A DNA stretch of 64,000 nt from Gloeophyllum trabeum ATCC 11539 (lineage: Eukaryota > Basidiomycota > Agaricomycetes > Gloeophyllales > Gloeophyllaceae). The stretch is taken from assembly GCF_000344685.1 (NCBI RefSeq), contig NW_006920410.1, forward strand, positions 2,539,594 to 2,603,593, written 5' to 3'. The notes under the pieces were generated by a model. It saw nothing but the letters and a program-made list of their open reading frames with translations, did not search any database and had not been told where the DNA came from. Positions 47,073-58,059 of this stretch are shown here, piece by piece; within the stretch, counting starts at the first letter, position 1, and each line of letters begins with the position of its first letter. The translations under genes and the position numbers were made by a program.

Positions 47073-49313
47073 CTAAGGTAAGGAACTGGAACTACATGAA
47101 GTTGTCCGATACGCCTCCGCGTTTCCCGAGTGATCAGATGGCGGAGGCTGAGCACGCATATAATGAGGAGTGTCCGAATCAGGAGGCAGGGTATTCACGA
47201 ATGATAACATTGTAGGCGTGGTGGCTGCAGTGATAGACTCCGTTGTTGTGAGGGAGGATGATGACGATGATGATGATCTCCAGGATGGCCCGTCCAAGCT
47301 GAGGACTTCCCCGTCGTTGCGGCCAGTACTCCCATCCTCCATGGGAGACTTGTTACATGAGTGAGTGGTGATGTCGTCTTCGTCGGCGTGGGTGATCCGG
47401 CGATGAGGGCCGTTGTCGGTCGACCAGTGTCTCCATGTATCCGAAGGTCTCTCACGCGAGGATGGAAAGAACGCCTGCTCTGCACGGTACATGGGATCCC
47501 ATGCGGAAGGGTGTTGCAGGAGGGCTTCTCGCTCGTGCCGCCGTACAACTCTTCCGAAACTGTGGATGACCAGGAAAGATATGATCAACCCTGACGCCTG
47601 CTTTGAGAATGGGTATAATAACTGCGGAAATGTGAAGGGCTCACAATTCACCCCAATCCAGCCCCCAGGCCCCAGAACGAGCCCCAAGTTCACGCCAACA
47701 GAACTCAGCACGGCAGCGACACCACAGCTACCAGCGATGAATGCAGTATGAAATAACTTACATGACACAATGCATCGTTAGCTCCAAACATACAAGGAGT
47801 ATGCAAACCACATACCTCGTTACGCATGGCTTCTTTGAATAACTCCATGCGAGGGATCGACTTTTCGAGCCGTTCGGTTGACATAGGCGGAGATGAAGCA
47901 CTGGGCGGTCCCCGATCGGGGTCGTAATGCACGGGGGCATTCCTTCGAAGGCCTCCAGAAGGAAAGCCGGGATGCTTCAGAGGGTACGGGCCTGGAAGGG
48001 AGGGCTTCCGCTGATATGCATACGCCGGAACTTCCTCTTGCTTATTCGGCTCGCGGGACTTGAACCATGGCATCTGCCAGCGACGAGGGGCCACTTGAGA
48101 GTTAACCCCATCCGGCGGACTTGATCGCTTGGTTTTGTGGACGTCGGGCACATAATCCCACCATCCGCGTCTATCGTTACTAGCTGCCGACTGTCCTGGC
48201 ACCTCGGTCCCTACTGAGTGGATGTGAATGGACAGACGGCCAGAAGCTGCGGAGGTACGGGAGGATTTCCAGATCGCGAAGAAAACTACGCCACAGAGCT
48301 TAGTCAAATGCGGCGTAAGGCATGGCGAGACTCACAGCAGACGAACAGGAATATGCACTCGGCACAGAATAGTGCGAAGACGATTTGTATGTAACTCGTA
48401 TGTCCGTTTAATGTACAGCTCCCTACCTCCCAGTTAGTCTGAAATTTGCATCGCTGTGAGCGGGCTTACCGGTGAAGTCTTTCATGCCCTGGAAGCTTAT
48501 GAGGTCCAGCAAGGCGCATGCAATGATGGAGACTTGGAAGGCCGCAATCACCAAAAGTACGACCAGTGAGTCGGACAGACAGCGGTACGCCTTTACTCCA
48601 AGTATGCCGGATATCTGCTCATACGGTATGTATGTAGAACCTCCCCCAGTCGGTGATGAATGCTTACCAACAGAGACTCCGATGAGAACACCGCAATGCT
48701 AGCTATGCAGTTGACTCTGTGGGTGGGCATCATAAACACCAACGAGAGGGACAGTATTGCCTACGTACATTGTGCAATCCGACGGTCTGAAGAACGCGAC
48801 GGTTATTGGCACGACACCCACTGGGCCGAGCAGTTGGCTCAGGAGTAAGGCGTAGAAAAGATATTTGTGCTTTATTCTACCCCTCCGAATATAATCGAAG
48901 GAGACTAAGATATTGCGTATGAAAAACGCCAGGCCGGCCCCCAAGCCGAACAGCATGCCGTTCGAAGAACGTATGGCCTCAGTGAGTGCTGGAGTGACCA
49001 AGGAACCATCTGGCAGCGCACTGTATGGTGCATACGACCCGATGGGAGCAATGGAAACGAACGTGCTATAGGAGGCAACCACCAGGCTTCCAGGCAGACG
49101 AGCAGCCATTGCATCAAATCCAGCTAAAGATAGGCCTGTGGCGGCTGCAAGGTCCGACGCAGCAGTTGAAGTCCAGGGCAAGTTGGCGGCATCCCAGGGC
49201 GTAGATTTGGATGCTAGGGAAAGGGTCTCCGTCGGGTGAGCTCCCAATAGCCGCGGAAATCTTGAATACGAAGTCCTAGGCGCGACCGCCACACCGCGGA
49301 GCCCGGAGCTCAT
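47073..49313 (-). CDS. Second uncharacterised seven-span membrane protein, GPCR-like layout
   Basis: Exons 48769-49313, 48668-48716, 48470-48617, 48336-48422, 47816-48285, 47762-47781 and 47073-47727 encode 657 residues. About 118 N-terminal residues are followed by hydrophobic spans near 119-139, 151-174, 183-205, 215-238, 258-282, 441-460 and 478-500; examples are LFGLGAGLAFFIRNILVSF, FYALLLSQLLGPVGVVPI, SLVVLLVIAAFQVSIIAC and GLIISFLVIHSFGRVV. The soluble loop between spans 5 and 6 is about 150 residues and the C-tail another 155, Ser-rich (SWRSSSSSSSSLTTT). This is the general layout of receptors with a long third intracellular loop, but no class motif was recognised. Exon 6 is a 20-nt microexon and is the weakest link. 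Confidence 0.72.
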
Positions 49314-49862
49314 GACTACAGAACGAACAACCTAGCGGCGCTATGTAGGTGGAACGTGAGCCTAGAAATCACCTCGCCTGCCGGAAGGCATCTGAACATG
49401 GAGGAGACCTCAAGGGAAAAAATGGGGAAGAGGGAGGAGGGGAGACGGCAGGGGAAGTTAGTAGGACATCGATCCAATCACACGTCAAACAAACAAGTTC
49501 GCGGCAATGAAATGCGTAGCGAGCCCAGGTCATTACACCTTATATGGTCGTTACAAGGTCCAATTATCTGACAAAGCCACGCGAAAATGAGCGTTGCATC
49601 AATCTCTGGTTGACAGCCTCCACGCAGGAGTTCCTCGTTCTTGGATGCAGCTTGTTCCGTTTTGCCGGTGACGGAAAGGGGCAATTATCAGTGCTGTGCA
49701 CCATCACCGCACGTGGGAGCAATACTAGTCCATGGTGGACTGCAGTTCCCACTTTCCTCGATCACCTCAAATTATAGTGTAGATCAACCAAGGTCGTACA
49801 CCCTAGTACTAGTAGTGTGCCGGTCCAATTCTACCTACGTCCTGATAACCGCTGCAGGAGAC
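49314..49862. other. Intergenic, divergent promoter region
   Basis: 549 bp between the second seven-span gene (minus) and FAP7 (plus). A purine-rich run lies near 49390-49450. No gene was recognised. Confidence 0.5.
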
Positions 49863-50539
49863 ATGTCGAAAGAAAGCACGAAGAAGACGGCTCCGACCAT
49901 CATTATCACCGGTACACCCGGCGTGGGCAAGTCCACGCACGCTCAGCTCCTTGCGCAGGAATCTCCAGCGCCCTTGAAACACATCAATGTCGGTGACCTA
50001 GTCAAGGAAAAGAATCTGTACGAAAGCTATGACGAGGAATGGCAGAGCTATGAAGTGGATGAGGATAAGGTGCGCCGTGGACGTGAGATCAGGCATACTG
50101 TTACTTACAGAATCCGAATCGTACAGCTTCTAGACGAGTTGGAACCCATCGCAGCCGCAGGCGGTGTCATCCTTGACTGGCATACATGCGAAATCTTCCC
50201 GGAACGCTGGGCAGACCTGGTCGTAGTCCTGCGATGCAATCACACCAAGCTATGGGAACGACTGGAATCAAGGTTAGATCCATATCTCCACGGACCTAGG
50301 ACATGTGCTCACGCTGCCTCTGCAATTGTAGAGGTTATCCATTGAAGAAGATACAAGAAAACAATGAAGCCGAGATTATGGAAGTAGTACTCGAGGAAGC
50401 GCGTTCTTCATATGCCCAGGAGATCGTGGTAGAGCTCCAAAGCGAAGGAACTGAGGATTTGGAGGCCAATGTCGCACGCATCGTGGAGTGGGTAAAAGCA
50501 TGGCAGCGAGATCAGGCCTCAGCGAACGATAGCGGTTAA
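49863..50539 (+). CDS. FAP7: Adenylate kinase 6/Fap7 (hCINAP), ribosome-assembly factor
   Basis: Nuclear P-loop adenylate kinase/ATPase that acts with uS11 in the final 18S rRNA cleavage of pre-40S particles. Exons 49863-50069, 50127-50272 and 50332-50539 give 186 residues. The Walker A loop is TGTPGVGKSTH. Also present are HINVGDLVKEKNLY, YDEEW, ILDWHTCEIFPERW (the DxH motif of this family), VVLRCNHTKLWERLESRGY and EIVVELQSE. The first intron is 57 bp, in frame and without a stop codon, so an unspliced transcript would add 19 basic residues between DEDK and LLDEL. It converges with the DUF7726 gene. Confidence 0.95.
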
Positions 50540-50630
50540 CAAAGGAATATTGTACAACTAGAACCAGTAAGTGGCAGCATTATGGAAGTAAAACAATAGA
50601 CGGTATACACTCGGCAGGGAAGCAAGCACC

Positions 50631-51457
50631 TTAGGCGGGCATGAATACCCACATCCTCTTCCGGTCAACGAGGTCATATCCCTGAGGTAGCTCTTGCTCG
50701 GTCCTCAGACGCTTGGGAGTCTTCTTCTTCCCCTCGAGAATCCGGATCTTCTCGAAGTATTTGTACCTGATGATCGCAGTGAATCAATCTATTGTATGTG
50801 CATGGGGATCTAGACGAGCTTACGCAGCAACATAGGTTCCGTTCTCAGCCCCGCCAGTGGGCCCAGTGGCTTTCACTGATGACAGTCAGCACATGTTCGG
50901 AGTTAGGTACACGGTTGGCCTACTGAATCTTCCGTAAGAGTTACTGTTGATGTTGCCGATCTCTCTCAACCAGGCTGTGATCTGATGGACGGTGTAAGAT
51001 CATCTACCATACACAAGCAACTGCGCCTTACCTTGAATCCTGGTGTCTTCTGAAGTGCCCTAATCTTTCGCCGTATATCGTTGCAGTCGTCACTGGGAGC
51101 ATTCATTTAGCACGTCCGTTCGTGACAGACAATAGCGAGAGGTGTCTTACTAAATGGGAACTCCGTCCTGTAAGGAATGGCGCGTCAACGCGTGTCAGAA
51201 TAGAACGCGACAGCATAACCTACCTCGTCATCTTCTCCTTCCAATACGACATCCTGCCACCTCGTGGGTTTCTTAGGCGCGTCCTCTTTCGCCTTGCCCT
51301 TGGACGTCTCGGCAGCTACGCCCGAGCGCGCTTTCTTCTTAGCAGGAGCGGAAGGGCCAGCCTCTGCCACAGCCGCGTCTTGATTAGGTAGAGAAGAGTC
51401 CGCGAAGACAGCGACCTCGGGAAGGTCTTGCGTATCTGACTTGCGCTTGGGGGCCAT
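50631..51457 (-). CDS. DUF7726-type helix-turn-helix-like protein
   Basis: Exons 51224-51457, 51151-51167, 51032-51092, 50924-50981, 50824-50875 and 50631-50766 encode 185 residues. The first 78 are Lys/Ala/Glu-rich and disordered, with nuclear-localisation-like APKRKS and AKKKARS. The conserved part, YDDCNDIRRKIRALQKTPGF, TAWLREIGNINSNSYGRFM and AYKYFEKIRILEGKKK, matches a fungal domain I know as DUF7726, which resembles small DNA-binding helical domains; function is unknown. The second exon is 17 nt. A cluster of three MCB boxes lies 141-185 bp upstream of the start. Confidence 0.82.
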
Positions 51458-51597
51458 TGCAGAGTATATATGCGATAGTGCTGACAGGGAGACGGTGGTG
51501 GTTGTGAGGGGAGAGGGGATGCGGAATTCGTCCAATATATAGGCCCCACAAGCGAGCTTCTAAGCGACGTTCAACGAAAGGAAACGCTATATTCGAA

Positions 51598-51642
51598 ACG
51601 CGTCGACGCGTCTGGCCCCTCGCGTCGCGTGACGTAACGCGT
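51598..51642. promoter_or_regulatory. Cluster of three MCB cell-cycle boxes
   Basis: ACGCGT at 51598-51603, 51606-51611 and 51637-51642, with further CGCG-rich sequence between. They lie 141-185 bp upstream of the DUF7726 gene start and beyond the stop codon of the C2H2 gene, which points away. Regulation of the DUF7726 gene at G1/S is inferred. Confidence 0.65.
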
Positions 51643-51765
51643 CCCGGCTGTCACACCGCGTTCGAACTGCATCATTTCGAAGACTCGAAACTGGGACGCC
51701 TTTATGACATTAATCCACGCGCTACCAATATGAACACACTACGTTATCAACAGGTAATACGATTA

Positions 51766-54240
51766 TTATGGGCGAGTTGCATCATGTTGCCCAAAAGGCA
51801 AAGGCCTCAAAGCGACAAGCTCTTTTAGAGGCGACAACGATTCATCGGACGACACTAGGCGTGGCAACTTCGATGGTACACTAGAAGGAAGAGTAGTATC
51901 GTATGGAGCGAGAGGATGCGAAGAGTCGCGCGGACTCGCGTACAACGCAGGATAGTTCGTACGACACCGCGGAGACGGGTCGTGCTGGTCATACGAGAGA
52001 CATTCGCTGGCCACGAGTGGAAACCCTTGTCCACGGATATCTGCGGATTTCTAGGCAAAGACTAGTCAGTATCCTGAATCCGAGGACTCCGCTGCACCAG
52101 CAGAAGCTTAACAGTTTAGGAGAGCTCGGCTTACCTCAGTCCCAAGGTCAGGCAGCTGGGCACAAGACTTTCTCGACGGGGTGGAGGGTACCGTCGGGAT
52201 AGTCCCAGTATTTCGACTCGTGGGCGATCTTGAATGGTTACCCATCGGACCAAGCTGACTTCGAGGAACACCTAGAGATTGAGATAGATGGGCTACATGG
52301 GCGGAATTCTCGTAGAACGGCGCAGATCCGCTGTCCTGGGGCAGAAACAGACCTAAGCCGACGCATGCAGATGAGTCGTCGATGGCTTCAGGGAAAATCC
52401 GTCCACGGGAGGAAGAGTCAGTGGGAGAGTGAGCCAATGCAGTCGTTCGACGCCGCGGAAGGTGCGGCGGCATTACCATCACAGGATCCGGATCATTTTT
52501 CAGAGATCCCTCCGCTGCGTCAGAACGCCGCGAAGGAGATTGGTCAACCGCTATCTTCTCGTCGCGTCCTAGGGCGTCCTTTGGACCGGACTGGGACTTG
52601 CCTTCGACTTTCGGTTGGTCGGTCTTCTCCTTCTGAGCGATGCCTCGATGCCATTTGATGTGTATCGCCAGCCCATTAGGCAAATTGAATTTCCGGGGAC
52701 ATAAGTGACAAGGGTATACTGTACGAACTTGAGGACCAGACTTGGCTTGCGTCTTACTTTTGCTTGATTTTTGCGACCTTTCGTTAGGCGACTGTACGTG
52801 GGATTGCGAGTTTCCGCGCTGTTGCAAAAGGTATAACGGAAGATCAGTCGCAATAGGACGCGGTGCGTGGACAGGAAATGCGTGAGGCAGGTATGTTTCG
52901 GGATAAACGTCCGCGTACGGAATCCGAGCTTGGCTGGTATCGACCTGATAACGACTCTCCTGATGAGGGCCAGGTACCGAGGGATTACCTCTCCAGTAAG
53001 AATCCGTGAAGAAAGCAGCATGAGGAGGTAACGGAACGAGATTGAATCCTTGTGTCTCAACGCGAGGCCCACCAAGAGAACTTCTGGGCACAGCAGTAGA
53101 CGACATGGACGAATACGAGGATATGTCGGACATTGAGGACGCAGGTGAAAGGGTAGGCGTTGTCCGACAGCTGGAGAGACTCGGGCCAGAGGAGACACTA
53201 GACAAAGATGAGGATGGCGAGATTCCCGGGTGGCCCATTGAATCATTTCGTGGTCTTCGAGTGTCGACATGAATGGGAACGAGTGAGTGGGACATGTTCG
53301 CGATACCGCTCTGCCGTCTGGGAAATTGCGCTTGAGGCGGCCAGTCAGAAACTTGTGGAGGTCTGTCGCTAAATGCGTGGTGAAAGGGTCCGAAATACGG
53401 GTTAAAAACCGGGGGTTCATCGGGGTATATGCGCCTGGATTCTAGCGGGAAGCCATGGTCCATAAAAGGCCGTGCACGTGTCGGCATTGGTTGCTGAGGC
53501 GCGCATATACGAGAGTCAACATATTCAGATGGGGTGGGAGGCACCGAATAACCGTGAGTAATCTGCGAAGCATCGGCGGGGAAATAGGAGCCATCTTCTT
53601 CATCGAGATTCTTCATTAGATTGTTGACTGGTGTGGCGGGTCTTGTAGGCATCGGGTGGTCAACCTGCATACCGTGGTTCGCAGGAACATCCTCCGCCTT
53701 CACTGAGTGAAATTGGTCCAGAGACTCGTCGAGTAAGGGTAACTGGAACGTGTGTGCGAACATCGGGAGTGGGCCAGTCGCGGCGAAGTGAAGCGACGGG
53801 CTTGAAACAGGCTCAGGATCGACGTCCATTTCCACGATGCTGTCGGGATCCCCATCGCTCGGCCTGCAACCACGTCAAATGAATACCCACCAACCACCTG
53901 AGAGACGAGTGGAAACAGATACTTACATTCGACGCCGGAAAGCAAAAGGGTCAGCCCTAAAGACCGATACCATGTCCGATGGTATCTCACTCGGCCAGCG
54001 GCCACAGATTTTGTTCGCGCCTGTTTCTTCATTGCATGCAGGGAACTGGCGGCGAAGGTCTACGGACCCAATACTGGAACTAGTGGCTGTATTTTCGGCA
54101 TCCACTTCGACCCGAGCCTTCACGTTGCTCGAGCTGGGCTGCGGCGGAGGGAGACTGTCACCAGTAGCAGAAGCTGGGCGATCTCTGAGAGACAACTCGA
54201 GGATAAATCTGACGGAGGGCAAGGGGGACGAGGACTGCAT
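51766..54240 (-). CDS. C2H2 zinc-finger transcription factor
   Basis: Exons 53927-54240, 52135-53863 and 51766-52050 encode 775 residues. One classical C2H2 finger, YPCHLCPRKFNLPNGLAIH plus IKWH (about residue 490), is surrounded by long Ser/Pro-rich disordered regions. The N-terminus LPSVRFILELSL is a short helix seen at the start of some basidiomycete C2H2 regulators. Exon 1 and exon 2 join within FRRM|PSDG, recovered by phase, and exon 3 adds 94 residues beyond a frame that otherwise stops at once. It probably acts in the nucleus; no target can be inferred. Other fingers were looked for and not found. Confidence 0.85.
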
Positions 54241-55828
54241 GGCCAAAGATATGACGATGGTACAAAGAGACCAAGGTGAAAGACGGTCGGTCTGTAAGTA
54301 GTCCAAGTGCACAAGGGCGGGCAGATGAAGGGCCTCGTGAAAGCGTCTTCAGGTTTCCAAATGATACTAATGGGCCGTCGAATTCGACGGGCGATATTGG
54401 CGACAAGAACGTATGACACGCATCAGAGAGCGCGCGACCCTACCATTCAGAACAGATTGCTTCGCGCAATGGAAAGACACGCTCGGTGTCGGAGCCGCTT
54501 GGAGCCCCCTGGCGTCGCTCATCCGTGACGAGTGAAGAACGCGTGATATGGAGAAAGACTGCTTTAACAAAGCTGCGTCTTCACAGAAAGCCGAGCGTCG
54601 ATTCGCTACGTTTCGGCTAGATCTGTGAGGGAAAACGGCTATCTTCGCCGCAGAAATGATGGCACAGTGGAGTGCAGATCCAGTCTAGAAAACCAATCGA
54701 ATAAAAACCCCAAATGTCGCGCGAAACAGTGAAGGGTTGTAGTCTTGGGGTTTCCCATCTTCACGTAGCCGGATATATAGCAGTCACTGCAGATGTAAAC
54801 CGACTGGGAGCGGATCCATCAGAGTATCTGGCTTCGAAGATGTCGCGCCCGGGCCCGGGACGATCCTGGATGCCTGGCCCGCATCATGCTTCTCCTCAGG
54901 CCACATCGGGAACAACGAGTGGCGAACCTTCGATATGTTGTTTGGCGCACATCAGCACTGCTCGAGAGCCCGGACGAGATAGTGAAAGACCGAGGGTACA
55001 AAGCAGCCCTGAGATTCCTGTCGCAAAGCAGGTCTGGCAGAGTCGATGTCGGTGTCAATGGCCAAATTGTGGCCACGTATCCCATTCTGATCTGTGAAAG
55101 TACTTCGTGGCGGAGAAGCACAACTGTATTACTTGTCATCGCTGACTTGACGTAGGCTTCAGCAGATTAGACTCTGGCAGAAGTCTAAGGGCGCCGGCGC
55201 GGTAAGTCGTATATCGCCTGGAGCTCGCCAATGGCAGAAGATGCACTGGGTTCACTCCCGAGTGGTCGGGAGAAGATTCCATCTCGGCGGTCCCGCTCCG
55301 TGACGTGTACGGAGGATGAGGAATGGAGGGTCCTTTGGATTCCCGGAAATTTCCCCTACGGAGATCCTTGACTTGATGTTTGCTTGATGTTGCTGTGGCT
55401 GAACCGCCGGCCCGTTGCAGCCGGGTCGCACCCCGTTCCGGACACCGGGCGGAGTTCTCTCCTCTCATCCCACCCGAGTCTGCGTCGGTTGCCAGTAGAG
55501 GAGTTCCTACGATAACAGTTCAAGTTGGATAACAGCGTCATAGTTATTGCTGATGTTGACTTCTACATTTACAACGGTCGCTTTAAGCTCAGGCTCTGCG
55601 AAGGGCGGGAGGCCGACGCCACCAAATCATTCCAGGTTCTTCCGTTCTGGCGATCCCAACCTCCGCTCAATTTTAAGGCTCACGGTGTGCTATCTGTCAG
55701 CCAGTTACTTTTAGCATGTCCCGTAATTATCTGGCGGGAGCATCGATAGGGCCCCTTACTCGGTAATTAGGCTGACCAACGCCTCGCTGGGTGACACAGA
55801 TATGACTTCACGTATCGCTACCCGTCCG
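54241..55828. other. Long gap with no recognised gene
   Basis: About 1.6 kb between the C2H2 gene start and the first dehydrogenase promoter. The longest frames (plus 54714-55097, plus 54886-55155, minus 55136-55468) overlap one another and show no domain or splice-consistent extension. No tRNA fold was found. It probably includes the C2H2 promoter and 5' UTR. Confidence 0.45.
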
Positions 55829-55835
55829 TATAAAG
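55829..55835 (+). promoter_or_regulatory. TATA box of dehydrogenase copy 1
   Basis: TATAAAG, 86-92 bp upstream of the ATG at 55921. A similar TATAAGA lies at the same distance in copy 2. Confidence 0.5.
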
Positions 55836-55920
55836 GGATCCTTCTGTACCGGATGATTTCCTCAACGCCCCTGCCTGCGCCATTCCTCTCTTGCATTGAT
55901 CACTCTCAAAATTCCCGATC

Positions 55921-57470
55921 ATGTCTGAAGTCCAATTCAAAGGTTATGCTATCACTGGTAAGCTTTCCCTTGTATCATCAGACGGAAGGACTGAGTAAAT
56001 CTGGACAGATGCCAGTCTTTGGGTAAATCAACTTCAGGTATATAAATGGACCGTTTTAACTTGTCGTGTAGACGCAATTCAGTATCGTCGAGTATCAGCC
56101 GAAGAACTTTGACGACAACGACGTCGAAGTAGCCATTGCTTACTGCGGGTAGGCTCACCGTTGTCTTACCCGGTCCCCACATAGTGACGCCTGTGCAGCG
56201 TTTGCGGTTCAGATGTGCACACGATCACTGAAGGGTAAATGCCATACTACTTTGTATATCTATTTTCCTAAGTTTCTCCGCTATGATGTAGTTGGGGAAA
56301 GATACCGACTCCCCTTGTCGTCGGGTATGTCCAAGTCCCTGATCCGTCTCTGCGAGCGACTAATTTGACGTTCCCTGGGAAATGCACAGGCACGAAATCA
56401 CAGGCAAAGTGACCCGAGTGGGGGCCAACGTCAAGCAGTTCAAAGTCGGCGACAGGGTCGGAGTGGGCGCACAGATCGGCAGCTGCTACAAGTGCAGGGC
56501 GTGTACTAATGAGCAGGAGAATTACTGCCCGAACAAGATCGATACCTACGTGCGTCTTCCCATCAGCCACGGCGACTCACGCTGACCACTTGCTTGCAGA
56601 ACGACCACTATCCTGATGGCGTATTCGCGCAGGGTGGTTACTCGACCGCCATTCGCGCGAACCAGCAATTTGTGTTCCCCATTCCTGAAAATCTGCCGCT
56701 AAAGTATGCTTCATCGATGCTTTGCGCTGGCCTGACGGTATTCTCTCCGTTGAAACGGCATGGGTGCGGGCCGGGTAAGAAAGTTGGGGTTATCGGCATT
56801 GGGGGTCTCGTGCGTAAATGAAGGAAATGTGCTGCTTGTCGCGGCTAACGTGCGTGATAGGGACACTATGCTGTCTTATTCGCAAAGGCAATGGGCGCCG
56901 AGGTGTATGCGTTCACGCATAGCACCCGAAAAGTGGACGACATCAAGAAGATGGGCGCAGACCACGTCGTTGTTACCGGTACCGTGCGTGCGTTCCTTAG
57001 TCGTCTTATAGTTTGGGTTCTGATGCAGTCCTAGAACCCCGACTTCGCCAAGCCGCTGCACATGATGTTGGACCTCATCGTGTGCACAGTCGATGTCGGT
57101 ACTGATATGCCCTTGGCCGACTACCTCAGTACGCTCTGGGTCCACGGGAAGTTTGTCATGGTTGGCCTGCCCGACGAGCCACTGCCTCAAATGAAGGCGT
57201 TCGACTTCCTCTGCGGCGCTTTCCTCGGTGGGTCACACATCGGCAACAAGGTTGAGGCCGTAGAGATGCTACAGCTGGCGGCTTCCAAGGGTATCCGGCC
57301 TTGGTACGGGTTTCGCTTCGCTGTCAAGATGCGTAGTTAACCTTGTTAAAATTAGGATCGAGGAGTTGCCCATGAGCAAGGCCGGAGAGGCCGTGCAGCG
57401 AGTGAAGAAGGGCGATGTCCGTTACCGCTTCGTGCTGAAACAGGACATTGCGCCGATCGACATAGAGTGA
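55921..57470 (+). CDS. Adh6-like zinc alcohol dehydrogenase, tandem copy 1
   Basis: Medium-chain dehydrogenase of the NADP(H)-dependent cinnamyl-alcohol/Adh6 type, reducing aldehydes to alcohols in the cytosol. Exons 55921-55957, 56009-56022, 56072-56148, 56199-56234, 56292-56324, 56390-56549, 56600-56809, 56861-56983, 57035-57303 and 57356-57470 give 357 residues. Catalytic zinc ligands are in CGVCGSDVHT and GHEITGK; the structural zinc site is CYKCRACTNEQENYC. The cofactor loop is GIGGLGHYAV, and the C-terminus has GDVRYRFVL as in Adh6. Exon 2 is a 14-nt microexon. Substrate specificity cannot be read; lignin-derived or fusel aldehydes are plausible in a wood or litter fungus. Confidence 0.93.
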
Positions 57471-57971
57471 AGGGACTGCCGGTGGGCGAAAGAAGATACC
57501 TGAGATCGTAGTCTTAATGAGAAATGAGACTCTGCCAGTACATCGGTATAGTTATTTCATAAATTGACAGCTGTGGCAGGAACTACTATCAATTTCTAGA
57601 AATTAGAGTTTTCTTCAATAATATATATGTCCGGGTCTCGATGCTCAACTGCACGACTAGACGGGAGACATCGTTGCGACGATCTTATTGAGGTATAAAC
57701 TTTACCGCCTTCACAACCCGGTGAACAATGACAGAACGTCCGTGCACGACTTCGATCGGTGGATTGCTCGGTTCCGAGGCGCGCTGTGATGGGTGGCGTT
57801 TCCTTCACTTCGCGCGTCGCATCAAGTGATGTGCAACCTTCTACCTCAATTCGGAAGTCAAGCTGCTCGTTCGAGTTCGCAGAGTCGAGAAGACGGCAGC
57901 AGGATCGGATGACTTCATCCATAGACGATGATCGTCCTCGTCATTATACAGCTTGGCCGTCTGGCGTTGGC
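57471..57971. other. Spacer between dehydrogenase copies 1 and 2
   Basis: About 500 bp with no gene. It includes an A/T-rich patch near 57540-57640, likely the 3' end of copy 1, and the promoter of copy 2. Confidence 0.5.
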
Positions 57972-57978
57972 TATAAGA
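57972..57978 (+). promoter_or_regulatory. TATA-like box of dehydrogenase copy 2
   Basis: TATAAGA, 82-88 bp upstream of the ATG at 58060, matching the spacing in copy 1. Confidence 0.4.
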
Positions 57979-58059
57979 CGGGGAGCAAACGTTCAAATCG
58001 GGCGAGCACCCGACTCTCTTTCTCTTACTGGCACTGCTTTCGTCGACTGAACTACAGCC

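Noticed and set aside
52569..53420. A 283-codon minus-strand open frame
   Set aside because: It is a shifted-frame shadow of the C2H2 transcription factor, whose own frame carries the zinc finger and splices at both ends.
55230..55300. A possible tRNA around GGGTTCACTCCC
   Set aside because: The flanking stem does not pair and no anticodon or D arm can be drawn.
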